This document shows, in pieces, positions 53,370 through 64,000 of a stretch of DNA of 64,000 nucleotides (positions are counted from its first letter, which is position 1; each line of letters starts with the position of its first letter). Origin of the DNA: Plantago ovata (lineage: Eukaryota; Streptophyta; Magnoliopsida; Lamiales; Plantaginaceae). The notes under the pieces are model-generated. The model searched no databases. It saw only the letters and a program-made list of their open reading frames with translations, and was not told where the DNA came from. The stretch lies in the NCBI GenBank assembly GCA_028274465.1, contig CM051455.1, positions 109,800,261 to 109,864,260 of the forward strand. Direction: 5' to 3'. A program made the translations under genes and the position numbers.

Positions 53370-55226
53370 CTAACCTTTAGTGGAGGCAGTAAGGGTAAGC
53401 TCAAGGTGATCAACCTCCCTTTGATCACTAGATATCTCGAAGTACGGCTTCACTCGCTGGCCATTCACCTTGAAGGTATTGCCCGTCTTTGGATCGAAGA
53501 GTTTAACAGCTCCATGGGGAGCAACTTCGAGAATTTCGTACGGTCCATCCCAACGAGTACGGAGCTTCCCAGGGAATAGTCGAAGACGAGAATTGAACAC
53601 CAAAGCTTTTTATCCAGGGACCAATTCCTTACGCACTACACCACGATCGTGATACTTCTTAGTACGTTCCTTGTAGATCTTGGCATTTTCATAGGCACCT
53701 AGTTGTAATTCATCAAGCTCATCTAGTTGCAACAATCGTTCCTCGCCAGCCTTTCCCATATCAAGATTGAGTGCTTTAATAGCCTAATATGCCTTGTGTT
53801 CTAGTTCTACGGGAAGATGACACGCTTTCCCATATACAAGCCTGTACGGAGTGGTCCCAATCACCGTCTTGTAGCTAGTCCTGTATGCCCATAGTGCATC
53901 ATTCAATTTTCCTACCCAATCCTTCCTACTAGGCTTCACTACTCGCTCCAGGATCTTCTTGATTTGACGGTTGCTGACTTCGACTTGCCCCGATGTCTGT
54001 GGGTGGTAAGGTGTAGAGACACTATGGTGGACACTGTATCTCTTAAGAAGGGAGGCAAACGTTCTATTGACAAAGTGTGACCCTCCATCGCTGATGATTG
54101 TCCTGGGGCATCCAAATCTCGAGAAGATTACTTCCTTTAAGAACTTCATAACTACTGCGCCGTCATTTGTTTTTGTAGGAATTGCCTCTACCCATTTAGT
54201 CACATAGTCCACTGCTACAAGAATGTATTCATAGCCTCCGCTGTTTGGAAATGGTCCCATAAAATCAATGCCCCATACATCGAAAGGTTCTACCACTAGA
54301 TTCCCTTGAAGGGGCATTTCATCTTTCTTGCCAATACCGCCACCTCGTTGGCATGGGTCACCATTCTTCACAAAACTTCTAGCATCTTTGTATATTGTTG
54401 GCCAGAAAAATCCTGCCTGCAGTATGTTGCACGCTGTCTTCAATCCACTGTAGTGCCCTCCACAGTTAAGCTCATGGCAATGGCTCAATATACTTTGCTG
54501 TTCTTCTTGTGGCACGCATCTCCTTAGAATCCCATCAGCTCCTTCCTTGAATAGATGTGGATCATCCCATATGTAGGTCCTGCATTTCTTGGCAAGAGCT
54601 CTCTTGTCTGAAGCTGAAAAGTTAGTGGGGCAAACATTCATAGCCAAATAGTTTACAATATCCGCATACCATGGCTCCTCATTAGCCTTCATTAGATGCT
54701 CATCGGGGAGGTCTTCATTGATGGGTATCGGATCAATAGGAATATTAGGTATTCCAGATAAATGATCTGCTACTAGATTCTCCCTACCGGCTCTATCCAC
54801 TATGATCAAATCAACGTCTTGCAGCAAAAGGACCCAACGGATTAATCTAGGCTTAGAATCTTGCTTAGCTATCAAATGTCTCAAGGCAGCATGATCAGTA
54901 TGGACATTTACAGGATGTCCAATTAAGTAAGACCTAAACTTTTGTAAAGAAAAGACAACAGCTAAAAACTCCTTTTCAGTAGTTGTATAATTAACCTGTG
55001 CGGAGTCTAGAGTCTTACTAACATAATAAATCACACGATACTGCTTATCAACTTTTTGGCATAAAACAGCACCCATAGCAAACTTCGAAGCATCACACAT
55101 AATGTCGAAAGGAAGATTCCAGTCAGGCGGCACAACAATGGGAGCAGAAACAAGCTTTTCCTTAAGGGTATTAAAAGCAACTAAGCATTCATTAGAGAAA
55201 TGGAAAACCACATCTTTAGCAAGCAA
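53370..55226 (-). pseudogene. D pol: RNase H and integrase
   Basis: RNase H has [22 protein letters not shown] and [11 protein letters not shown]. The integrase zinc domain has HELNCGGH and a D-P-C in place of the usual D-S-C. The core has [18 protein letters not shown] and [12 protein letters not shown] at 53,784 falls where related proteins have Trp (HKAY-stop-AIKALN). A TAA near 53,604 precedes the C-terminal piece [20 protein letters not shown] (53,370-53,603). The upstream end at 55,226-55,232 is a frameshift from RT. Confidence 0.93.
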
Positions 55227-55231
55227 GATAC

Positions 55232-55984
55232 TTAGAGGTTTAGAAATTTTCGAAAAATCTTAATAAACCTCCTATGAAAACCTACATAGCCAAGAAAAGA
55301 TTGCAATTCTTTCACGCAAGTAGGTGGGGGAAGTTTTTCAATGATTTCTATCTTAGCTTTGTCTACCTCAATACCTCTTTCAAAAACTACATGTCCTAGA
55401 ACAATGCCTTCTCTAACCATATAATGACTCTTCTCCCAGCTTAAGGTCAAGTTGCATTCAATGCACCTTTTCAAAACAAGATCTAATCTTTGCAAGCACT
55501 CATCAAATGAATCACCAAAAAGGGAAAAATCATCCATAAAAACTTCAACAAATTTAGTTACCATGTCAGAGAAAACAGAAAGCATGCACCTTTGAAAAGT
55601 GGCGGGAGCATTGCATAGTCCAAATGGCATCCTCCTATATGCAAATGTTCCGAATGGGCAAGTGAATGTCGTCTTTTCCTGATCCTCTAGTACAATCGGA
55701 ATCTGGTAGAATCCTGATAAACCATCAAGAAAACAATAGAACTTCCGCCCCGCAAGGCGATTAAGCATGTCATGTATAAATGGTAAAGGGAAGTGGTCTT
55801 TTTTAGTGGCGGTGTTTAATCTTCTGTAGTCAATGCACATCCGCCATCCAGTGGTCTTCCTAACCGGTACCAATTCTCCCTTCTCATTCTCTTCCACCGT
55901 GATTCCTGATTTCTTAGGAACTACATGTACCGGGCTCACCCATCGACTATCTGAAATGGGGTAAATCATATCAGCATCTAACAA
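55232..55984 (-). pseudogene. D pol: reverse transcriptase
   Basis: RT motifs are [37 protein letters not shown] and the catalytic VFMDDFSLFG, then [13 protein letters not shown]. It closely matches the intact A RT. It is out of frame with the protease before it (overlap at 55,978-55,984) and with RNase H after it. Confidence 0.94.
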
Positions 55985-56955
55985 TTTGATAACTTCTTTT
56001 TTACCACCTCTTGCATTGCTGGATTTATCCTTCGCTGAGGTTGCCTAACAGGTTTGGCATCTTGTTCAAGAGTGATGTTGTGCACGCATCTTGTAGGGCT
56101 AATTCTCCTGATATCGCTGATCCCCCATCCTATAGCTGCGGAATTTTCCTTCAATACCTCGATCAGCTTACTTTCTTCATTGTCGGAGAGATGTGAGGAT
56201 ACAATCACGGGCTTCTTCTGATTTTCTCCCAAGTACACATATTTTAGGTGCTCAGGAAGCGGTTTTAATTCTAAGCTGGGTTCTTCAGGAAACCCACTTT
56301 CTTCTTCTTTTTCCTCTAAAGGTTCAAGTTCCTCTTCTCCTGCTGGAATTTCTGGGGTGCTATCCATTATTTTGACTAGTTCCCTTGCTTCTTCGGTCAT
56401 GTAGCATGTCTCAGCTTGCATCGTTAGTGCTTCCTCAAGTGGTTCGCGATTGCCATGGCTATGATGAAATTCGGGAATTACGGATTCGTAGCAATCGACA
56501 AATTTTAACTCCTCCGCAACTTCCTTATCTCTGATGCTACATCCTACCACCTCAATTTTTTCGCCCATTACCTCCATGGTTATCTTCTTGCCTTTAAGTT
56601 CAAGGCATGTGTTGGTAGTTGCCATGAATGGTCTCCTTAGTAGTACTATGTGCTCACGGATATGGCTCTTTCCCTCGTCTGTGGACTTCATTACCACAAA
56701 ATCAACTGGGATTATCAATTTGTCTACCTTCACAAGGATGTCTTCTATTATCCCGACTGGCCTCTTCACACTTTGGTCTGCCATTTGGACCACCATATCA
56801 GTTGGTGTCAATTCTCCCAGTTCCAGGGCCTTGTATACTGAATACGGCATTAAGTTAATGCTAGCTCCTAAGTCAAGCATTGCCTGCGTAGTCCGTCCAT
56901 TCCCTAAGGCGATGTTGATGATGAAGCTGCCAGGATCCTTTTTCTTCATGGGCAA
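55978..56955 (-). pseudogene. D pol: aspartic protease and linker
   Basis: Protease has LDLGASINLMPYSVYK, ADQSVKRPVGIIEDILVKV and VLLRRPFMATTNTC, very like A. An acidic linker follows (EELEPLEEKEEESGF), then [19 protein letters not shown], the entry into RT. The frame is lost at 55,978 in the Lys-rich VVKKKL. The gag stop at 56,978 leaves a short gap to this frame, a likely indel. Confidence 0.93.
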
Positions 56956-56977
56956 TCCGGCAAGTGAGTTGACTGTT

Positions 56978-58501
56978 TCAACCCCCTTTCACTTCCTTTC
57001 CTGAATTAATCCTTTTGTTCTTGATCTCACGAAAGAATTTCGTATAAGCTGGAATGTTCTGGATTAACTCCAAGAGAGGTACATTGATTTCCACTTTTGA
57101 CAGGCGTTGGAATAAGGGTGAATCTTGAATATCCTTCTTGGCTGGTTTAATCCGACTTGGGTACGACACATGTGGCTTCGGAGGCACATATGGATTGGAA
57201 GATTTGTGAAGTTCTCCTGGCATACTAGTTCCAACTTCGACTTCGTCATCATCTATGTGTATTACAGATGGTCTTGGTTCATCATTCCTTTCTGGAACTT
57301 CTTGAGGTTCTTTGGGTCTTCCGCCATCCTCTTGTTCTGTGGTTGACCTTCTATTATCGATCTCAGTAGGATCCACCCGCTTAGGACGTACAAAGTTAGG
57401 AATTTTGGTCATCTTGCCTCCTCGGAGCAGTAGATTCACCTCTTCGTACTCATTCTCCTCGGTAGCTTCAGCTGGAGGCTGCTCGGGATCAGCTTCAGTT
57501 ATCTCCTCGGCAGGACTAGGATTGTCCTGTTCCTTGGAGTCGGGAGGTGATTCGCTCGTCACCTCGGGTGGTTTGCTCACTACTTCTGGTGGGGTATCCT
57601 CGACTTCGTTACCACACCTTCCACACTTCAGTAGGCTAAGTTCCTTGATCAGTTGCTCAGTTACTTCGATCGCTTCAAAAGCCTTCTCGATGCGTAGATT
57701 GTTCTCAACCTGCCCTGCGTGTGCTATTTCGAAGACACTCTCAATGGCTTTGATTCCTGCGTAAAATGCAAGTTCCTCCTCCTCACTGAGGTCTTCGTCC
57801 TCAGAATAGCTGTCGTATACCCCCTCAGTATCGTCTTGATTTGAGTATATGTTGGCGACTTCGTTCGACATGATTTTCTCGGATTGTGCAGATCCATTGG
57901 CGTACGTTTGAAAGACCTTTACTGCCTCTTCAACTGTACATTCTTCCAAACCTCCACATATCCCATCTATTTGAAGCCTAACTTCATCTCGTAGTCCTCC
58001 AACGAAAAACCAAATTAGCTCCCCATCATCGAAACGGTGGTGGGGGCACTCACGTTTATACAGCTCGAAACGTTCATAGGTGTCACAGAACCGCTCGTAT
58101 TCTCCTTGCTTGAAGTATTCGATCCGATTCCGTAGTGCAATTGTCTCATGGTAAGGCATGAAACGTGCCAAGAACTCCTCTACTACTTGGCTCCAGGTCT
58201 TCAGTGATCCTGGTGCTAACCTTGCTATCCATATCCTTGGTTCATATCCCAAAGCAAAAGGAAATAATTTCCTGCATAATTGATCCTCGGTGAACCTCTT
58301 TGCAGGAACATTTTCTATCTCCTCTTCATAGGATCTGATGAAGCTTATTGGATTCATATCCTCTCCTTCTTCGAACCTTGGTATCCTTCTCACTATGGTG
58401 CTTGTTACCCCGTACCCCAATAACTCTTCTTCCAAGTATATAGCTGACCCCCTCCTGACTTGCGAGAACGTCAGTGTCAAGCGGGCTTTTAAAGTCGTCA
58501 T
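56978..58501 (-). CDS. D gag, open frame
   Basis: ATG at 58,501 starts MTTLKARLTLTFSQVRRGS. The 507-codon frame holds the retrotransposon gag domain (FALGYEPRIWIARLAPGSL, TWSQVVEEFLARFMPYHE, FKQGEYERFCDTYERFELYK, ECPHHRFDDGELIWF), a Glu-rich acidic tail, and a C-terminal spacer with PYVPPKPHVSYPSR and LLELIQNIPAYTKFFRE. It ends VKGG at 56,978 just before the protease frame. This is the longest unbroken gag here and could supply particles. Whether the early end is natural or a frameshift is unclear; in A the matching spacer is in the protease frame. Confidence 0.88.
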   Translation of the reverse strand: MTTLKARLTLTFSQVRRGSAIYLEEELLGYGVTSTIVRRIPRFEEGEDMNPISFIRSYEEEIENVPAKRFTEDQLCRKLFPFALGYEPRIWIARLAPGSLKTWSQVVEEFLARFMPYHETIALRNRIEYFKQGEYERFCDTYERFELYKRECPHHRFDDGELIWFFVGGLRDEVRLQIDGICGGLEECTVEEAVKVFQTYANGSAQSEKIMSNEVANIYSNQDDTEGVYDSYSEDEDLSEEEELAFYAGIKAIESVFEIAHAGQVENNLRIEKAFEAIEVTEQLIKELSLLKCGRCGNEVEDTPPEVVSKPPEVTSESPPDSKEQDNPSPAEEITEADPEQPPAEATEENEYEEVNLLLRGGKMTKIPNFVRPKRVDPTEIDNRRSTTEQEDGGRPKEPQEVPERNDEPRPSVIHIDDDEVEVGTSMPGELHKSSNPYVPPKPHVSYPSRIKPAKKDIQDSPLFQRLSKVEINVPLLELIQNIPAYTKFFREIKNKRINSGKEVKGG

Positions 58502-58752
58502 ACCTGGAAATCTGTATCAGGAGTAACTCAAAACTAAAAATTAGCCTCGTTAGAAATTTCGAAAATCGAGAAAATTTCTGGATATCGAATACTACTAAAG
58601 CTAGGAAAGGAGTATTAGAAACAAACTAGGAAAGGTGATTAGAGAGAGACTAAAAAGAAAAACTAAATCTAATAGAATTAGGAATCTAAAGCTGTAAATA
58701 AAAACAAATTAAATAGAAAAAATGAGTATAGTCCCCGGCAACGGCGCCAATT

Positions 58753-60026
58753 TGATGAACGGAGATTTGTCAGGTCTCGATTCAGCAAATAATATTTGTT
58801 ATTTAGCCAAAGGCAATCCACAACTACAACGAAAACCGTAGTGTAGTAGTAGAATGACTCGAGTGTCGTTCTCTCAGGACTATACTAGCTTTATCAAATC
58901 TAATTATGAAAATAAAACAGCAAATAGAAAACAATAGGGGTTTTCAAGCAGATAATGGAGATTGGTGATAGTATGGTCGTTCTTAACATAATGGGTCGAT
59001 AATCATGCATAAATTCCTCGGTCTTGCGTAGAGATCTTTGAATCAATCTTGTGTCCTGTTGCAAGTATTAAGCACTACGAAGATAATTTGGTCTGACTAG
59101 TCAACAACGATTGTCCTAATGTGTTCCGTAATTATTCAACACTACGAAGATAATTGGTCTGATGGTCGACTAGTGTCCATGCGTGCATAATAATCAATAC
59201 AATATACGAGAATTTTGGTTGCAACTGATCAACGAAATAAAGCAATGACACGGAGTATAATGCGCGATATAGCCATTAGCATGATTATCTTCCCTCGCTA
59301 AGAATTCACATACTACCACCAACGATAAGTTTAGCTACTCATAATAGGCATGCAATCAATAGCAATCATAGAAGAAAACATATTGAAAGAAGAATAAAAT
59401 AAGTAGATAAAAACTGTAAGATACAAAGTTACCGAAGGTTGTCAATCTCCGGCTGATTGCGATCCTACGCGCTCCAATCTGCTATGAAAAAGTATCCCCT
59501 AAGCTATGGAACTCCCAGGACAGGCCCCGGGAAGTTCCTACCTAAAACTATAGAGAGAGGTGAGAAAGTAGGCTTGGAAAGATATGATTTCCGGAGAAAA
59601 ACTTGAGCTCTATATATAGGCCGCGAATTTCCTCTGGGGCGGTTCGCCCGGTGATGCGGCGGTTCGCCCCCCAATATTTCGCGGAATTTCCGCATTTTTC
59701 GACTCGGATTTGGATTTCTTCACCTTTTCGGACTCGGTTTATGACTTCTAGTAGCCTTCTAACCTCCAGATTCGGCCCCTAGACTCCAAATCCTATCCGG
59801 AAACCTTCAGATACTCCAAATAGGCTTCTGGAACACCAATTCCTTGTAGACTTCAATATAATTGCCCCGAAATCTCCGAATTTCAACCAAAACCTGTAAA
59901 ATAAAATTTAAAGGGAAACGTGACACTATTCTAATAAAATGTACTAAAATATAGCTAAATTATCATAGAGGATAGCTAAAGTAGGTGAAAAAGACTCGAA
60001 TGAAAGTGTAAAATACACATTCATCA
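58753..60026 (-). repeat. D 5' LTR
   Basis: Matches 50,537-51,809 closely. It has TATA-like CTATATATAG at 59,610-59,619 and hairpin GGGCG-GTT-CGCCC at 59,637-59,649. The primer-binding site is at 58,731-58,750. Confidence 0.95.
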
Positions 60027-60031
60027 TATGG

Positions 60032-61118
60032 TCCTTCAAAGCATAACGGGTTAATAATCATGCGTAAATTCCTCGGTTTTGCATGGAGATCTTTGATCAA
60101 TCAATTGTCATGTTGTAATTATTAAACACTACGAAGATATAGATACTGACAGGTCAAACACTATTGTCCAATTGTGTTCCGTAATTATTCAACACTACGA
60201 AGATATAGATATCCATAGGTCGACTAGGGTCCAATTGTGCATAATAATTAATCAACATACGAAGATATAGGTTGCGCCTGATCAAAGAAATAAAGCAATA
60301 ACACGGAGTATAATGCGCGATATAGCCATTAGCATGATTATCAACCCTTCGCTAAGAATTCACATACTACCACCAACGATAAGTTTAGCTACTCATAGTT
60401 GTCAAGCAATCAACAGAAATCATAGAAGAAAACATGTTGAAAGATATATAAAAATAAGTAGAATAAACCGTAAGATACAATGTTACCGAAGGTTGTCAGT
60501 CTCCGAAGAATCGCGATCTTACAAGCTCCAAACTGCTATGAAAAAGTATCTCCTAAGCTACGAACCCCCAAAACATGCTCTTGGAAGTTCCTACCTAAAA
60601 CTACAGAGAAAGGTGAGAGAATAGGTCTGGAAAAGTATGAATTTCAGAGAAAAACTGAGCAACTATATATAGGCTTCGAATTTGTGTGGGGCAAGGGCCC
60701 CACACACCAGACGATTCTCCTGGTGTGGGGAGATTCGCCCCACGTCCCGGGCGATTCGCCCGGGAGTAAAATTCCGGAATTTCCCCGTTTTCGACGTGTT
60801 TTTGGATTTCTTCCCCTTTTCGGACTCGGTTTCTGGCTTCTAGTGGCCTTCTAATCTCCAGATTCGACCCGTAGACTCCAAATCCTATCCGAAAACCTTC
60901 AGATACTCCAAATAGGCTTCTGGAACACCAATTCCTTGTCAACTTCAATATAATTGCCCTGAAATCCTCGTTTTTCAACCAAAACCTGTAAAATAAAAAC
61001 TAAAGGGAAACGTGACACTATTCTAATAAGATGCACTAAAATATAGCTAAATTATCATAGAGGATAGCTAAAATAGGTGAAAAAGACTCGAATGAAAGTG
61101 TAAAATACACATTCATCA
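60032..61118 (-). repeat. B 5' LTR, outer part
   Basis: It resumes after D and ends CATTCATCA at 61,118. TATA-like CTATATATAG is at 60,663-60,672. Four hairpins follow: a 10-bp stem at 60,683-60,706, CACACCAG-N9-CTGGTGTG (60,703-60,727), GTGGGG-N7-CCCCAC (60,725-60,743) and CCCGGGCG-ATT-CGCCCGGG (60,746-60,764). Confidence 0.93.
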
Positions 61119-61748
61119 GGGTCAACTGCTTATTCAGAGCTGACATCGACGGGTCCACCAAGGATATGGGGCAACAAATGTGATGATAAAGTCCTGTAAG
61201 TCCAAAGGACGACTGGCATCACTTCGACAATTTACCGGTTCCCATAGACACTTCGGTGTAGAGTATACATCGATGGGAGTGTCCGGTGGGTACTTCCATT
61301 GTTCGGTAATCATCCTTCGAACAACTATGCGTAGTTATGGGAACGTTTCTTGATTGTCCAACAATCCGTTCCGTGGTCGTGGGATCGGCTCACACTTGCT
61401 CCAACAAGTATAACCTCCACGCATACTAGTCTCAGCTGGTTCATTCAGACCCCTACATCCGAGATGAACCTCGACTAGGGAGAGTTTGGGATAGATGATA
61501 ACTCACATAGCTCCCACTATCTGTGTGATCGGTCATCTATCCGAGGGGACATGTTTAATATCAATACAGAGAGGAATAGAGATATGACATGCTGCATGCC
61601 TGGTGTAATATAAATATGAAAGCGATACTCAATAGTCAAACAACAAACCTATATTATATTACGTTGACCTGTGTAATAGTACATATATTCCCTCTATAAG
61701 GGCTGCATGCCCTTAATAAGGACTGTCTCTAGGACATATACACTATCA
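61119..61748 (-). repeat. Copia-2b 3' LTR, outer part after B
   Basis: Matches 20,568-21,197 of the Copia-2 LTR, ending exactly at its CACTATCA terminus. The other end abuts the B LTR. Confidence 0.9.
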
Positions 61749-64000
61749 GTCTTTACATCCATCTGCCAGATCTCATAATCATAGTAGGCAGCTATCGCAA
61801 GTCGAATTCGAATAGACTTCAATTTTGCTACCGGTGAAAAGGTTTCATCGTAATCGATGCCATACCTTTGCGTGTAGCCTTTCGCCACAAGTCTAGCCTT
61901 GTGCGTTTGTACCTTGCCATCGGCATCTGTCTTTCGTTTAAAGACCCATATGCACCCAATAGGTCTAACCCCTTGGGGCAAGTCTACCAAGTTCCAAACT
62001 TGGTTCAGGTACATGGAGTCCATTTACAATTCCATGGCCTCTTGCCATTTGTCAGAGTCAATATCAATTATTGCCTCTTTGTAGGTCTCTAGATCTTCCC
62101 GATCTGATAAGCCGACATCAAGTTCACTGATGTCTTCTATCATAAGGCTTTGCTTCTGAGGTCCTTTTAGGATCCTCTTTGACCTACGGAGCTCGACTGG
62201 TTCTGGTGCTTTTCTTTTCTTACTTCGTGTAACATGAACATTATCAGTGGGCACTGATGCAGCTGGTCGCGCCCCGCGACCCTATTCCCTAGCGGGAGGC
62301 TGCTCGTGTGCAACTTGTTGCACAGGTTGATTGACAACGGGTTCTATTGGTGTGGTTTCAACTGTTGATCTAATCACAGGACTCCCACTGACTATGACAT
62401 GCCTAGCAAGTGTCATATCATTACCCTTGCCTGCTTCGAAAGCTCCCACTGAACTTGAGTCCAAATCAGAAGATTTAGAGAACTCATATTCGCGCATGTC
62501 AAAGTCTTGAATTTCTTCAAGTTTTATCATGTCATCTAACCTCTCTTCTTCGAGGTATTCTGCTTCTAAAAACTTGACGTTTCTAGATACTATCACCTTG
62601 TGATCTTCAGCATGATAGAATTCATAGCCTCTCGTCTGACGAGGGTAGCCTATGAAATATACTTTGACACCCTTGGCATCTAACTTATCAGTGAACATCA
62701 GTTTGACTATCGCAAGACAGCCCCAAGGTCTAAGATAGCCCAGTGAGGGCTTCTTTCCTTTCCATAACTCATAAGGAGTTTTCTCCACTGATTTAGATGG
62801 TACACGGTTCAGAATGTAGATTGCAGTTTGTAGTGCATATCCCCAAAGATATTTTGGAAGAGTCGAGAATCCAATCATTGATCTCACCATCTCTAACAGG
62901 GTTCGATTCCTTCTCTCAGACACACCATTTAATTGTGGTGTTCCAGGATGGGTCCATTGCGATTGAATTCCATTCTCCTTCAAGTAGTCGATAAATTCTT
63001 CACTAAGGTATTCACCTCCTTGATCTAATCGAAGAGTGACTATCCTTAGGTTCAACTCATTCTCGACCTCATTTCTAAACTCCTTGAATTTCCCAAAGTT
63101 ATCGAATTTATTCTTCATAAGATAAATATATCCATACCTTGAGAAATCGTCAGTAAAGGTAACGAAGTAAGGATAACCCCCACCCGCATGGACTTTAAAG
63201 GGTCCACATACATCGGTATGTATGAGCTCTAAGCAGCGAGTGGCACGAACACCTTGTCCAACAAAAGGTTTGTTCGTCATTTTACCCTTAACACATGATT
63301 CGCATGTACCATATGATTCAAAATCAAATGGTTCTAAGTAGTCCAACTTCCTTAGTCTTTGAATCCGTGTTTCATTGATATGGCCTAACCGACAATGCCA
63401 TAGATAAGATGGATTATTCTTCCTACTTGAAGACGATTGTTTGTTATGTATTTGAAATAAAGGTAGACTACTTTGCAAAATATACAAACCATTCACTAAG
63501 CGAGCCTTTCCATAATACTGGTCATTTAATGAAAAATAACAAGTATTATTAGCAAATGGAAAGGAAAAACCCAAATTGTCCAACAATGGAATGGAAATAA
63601 TATTTCTGACAATGGATGGAACAAAATAAACGTTATCAAGTTCTAAACATTGTCCTGAAGGTAAATCTATCTTGCAGCGTCCAACGCGTTTGGCTTCAAC
63701 TGGATTGTCGTTCCCAACATGCAAGTCGATTTCACCTTGCTTGACTAGCCTGTGATCAATTAGCCCCTGCACATTATTACAAAAGTGTGAGCCACAGGCT
63801 GTATCTAATACCCAACCATTGGAGTCAAAAGTAGTCATGTTCATTTCAATAACAAACATACCTGAGCTAGAAGCCGGCGGCTTCTTAGCTTGATCTGCCC
63901 TTAGCTTAGGGCAATCTTTCTTCCAATGTCCTTTCTGCTTACAGAAAAGACATTCATCTGTGCGTACGGTTCCGCTTCTCTTGAACTTCCTTTTCTGGTT
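61749..64000 (-). pseudogene. Copia-2b pol (gag knuckle, protease, integrase, part of RT)
   Basis: From the right edge: zinc knuckle [15 protein letters not shown] (about 63,915-63,960), protease motif [11 protein letters not shown], a pre-integrase domain [17 protein letters not shown], and an integrase core with [20 protein letters not shown] and [14 protein letters not shown] at 62,282 (CAG in Copia-2) and TAA at 62,024 (GAA in Copia-2) break the linker, and RT ends after WQMDVKT at the LTR junction. Unlike Copia-2, the protease-integrase part is in one open frame. Confidence 0.92.

Larger units (their letters stand above)
50537..60026 (-). mobile_element. Athila element D, full-length but decayed
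   Basis: It inserted into the B 5' LTR with an exact TATGG duplication (50,532-50,536 and 60,027-60,031). On the minus strand: 5' LTR, primer-binding site, gag, protease, RT, RNase H, integrase, 3' region and 3' LTR. The two LTRs are almost identical, yet the polyprotein has several stops and frameshifts. No env-position ORF is present, unlike C. Confidence 0.95.
28827..61118 (-). mobile_element. Athila element B, non-autonomous, split by A and D
   Basis: On the minus strand: 5' LTR (61,118-60,032 and 50,536-50,313, split by D), primer-binding site, gag (50,038-48,779, continuing past A), non-coding 3' region (30,740-29,178) and the remaining 350 bp of the 3' LTR. After removing A, B has about 3.1 kb of internal sequence with gag only and no protease, RT or integrase. 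Its right end joins Copia-2-family LTR sequence at 61,119, so B appears to have inserted into such an LTR. Its left LTR has lost about 950 bp. Confidence 0.85.
61119..64000 (-). mobile_element. Copia-2b: second Copia-2 copy, deleted, off the right edge
   Basis: The LTR piece 61,119-61,748 is joined directly to mid-RT sequence, so the rest of RT, RNase H and the polypurine tract are missing. Minus-strand pol continues to the window end in the gag zinc knuckle. Similarity to Copia-2 is very high over shared parts. Confidence 0.92.

Overview
This 64-kb window comes from a plant nuclear genome, most likely a eudicot. It consists almost entirely of Ty1/copia and Athila-type Ty3/gypsy LTR retrotransposons inserted into one another. 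The only host-like coding sequence is a pair of tandem, decayed F-box-like fragments (about 16.5-18.3 kb). The plant assignment rests on the Athila gag-protease-RT-integrase domains, the plant-type primer-binding sites (initiator-Met type for copia, the TTGGCGCCG type for Athila), a Cassandra-like 5S-bearing LTR and the F-box family. I cannot name the species.

Layout. (1) 1-16,313: Copia-1, a SIRE-like copia element on the minus strand. Its 5' LTR is on the right (14,921-16,313); its 3' LTR lies beyond the left edge. It has gag, protease, integrase, RT and RNase H, then more than 5 kb of downstream env-position ORF. It is interrupted by an Athila solo LTR (1,584-2,860, TSD ATGTG) and by a 2.7-kb chimeric element with 5S- and tRNA-derived sequence (9,039-11,752, TSD GTAAA). 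(2) 16,314-19,096: host-like DNA with the F-box remnants. (3) 19,097-27,483: Copia-2 on the minus strand, with coding regions broken by frameshifts. It is followed by an inverted piece of its own LTR family (27,490-28,826). (4) 28,827-61,118: Athila element B, minus strand, gag only. Inside B sits Athila A (30,741-48,773, plus strand, TSD GGTGG, intact 1,017-aa RT-RNase H-integrase). Inside A sits Athila C (34,611-42,392, minus strand, gag-protease and env-position ORF, no RT/RNase H/integrase). B's 5' LTR is also split by Athila D (50,537-60,026, minus strand, TSD TATGG, decayed full gag-pol). (5) 61,119-64,000: a second Copia-2 copy, minus strand, running off the right edge, with its 3' LTR end joined directly to the middle of RT.

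Working together. B and C keep packaging signals and gag but lack reverse transcriptase and integrase, so they look non-autonomous. A and D show that related enzyme sources existed; that these mobilised B or C is inference. Several stops look like C-to-T changes (for example CAG to TAG).

The least-explained signal is a set of element-specific short hairpin modules. B/C/D-type LTRs carry GC-rich stems with NTT loops just upstream of a TATA box. Element A carries AAGCG-NTC-CGCTT modules in its LTRs, gag and 3' region. All four Athila elements carry AACCTATTC-N4-GAATAGGTT hairpins beside polypurine-tract-like sequence. The Copia-2 leader has four tandem hairpins whose stems change in a compensating way around a near-constant loop.
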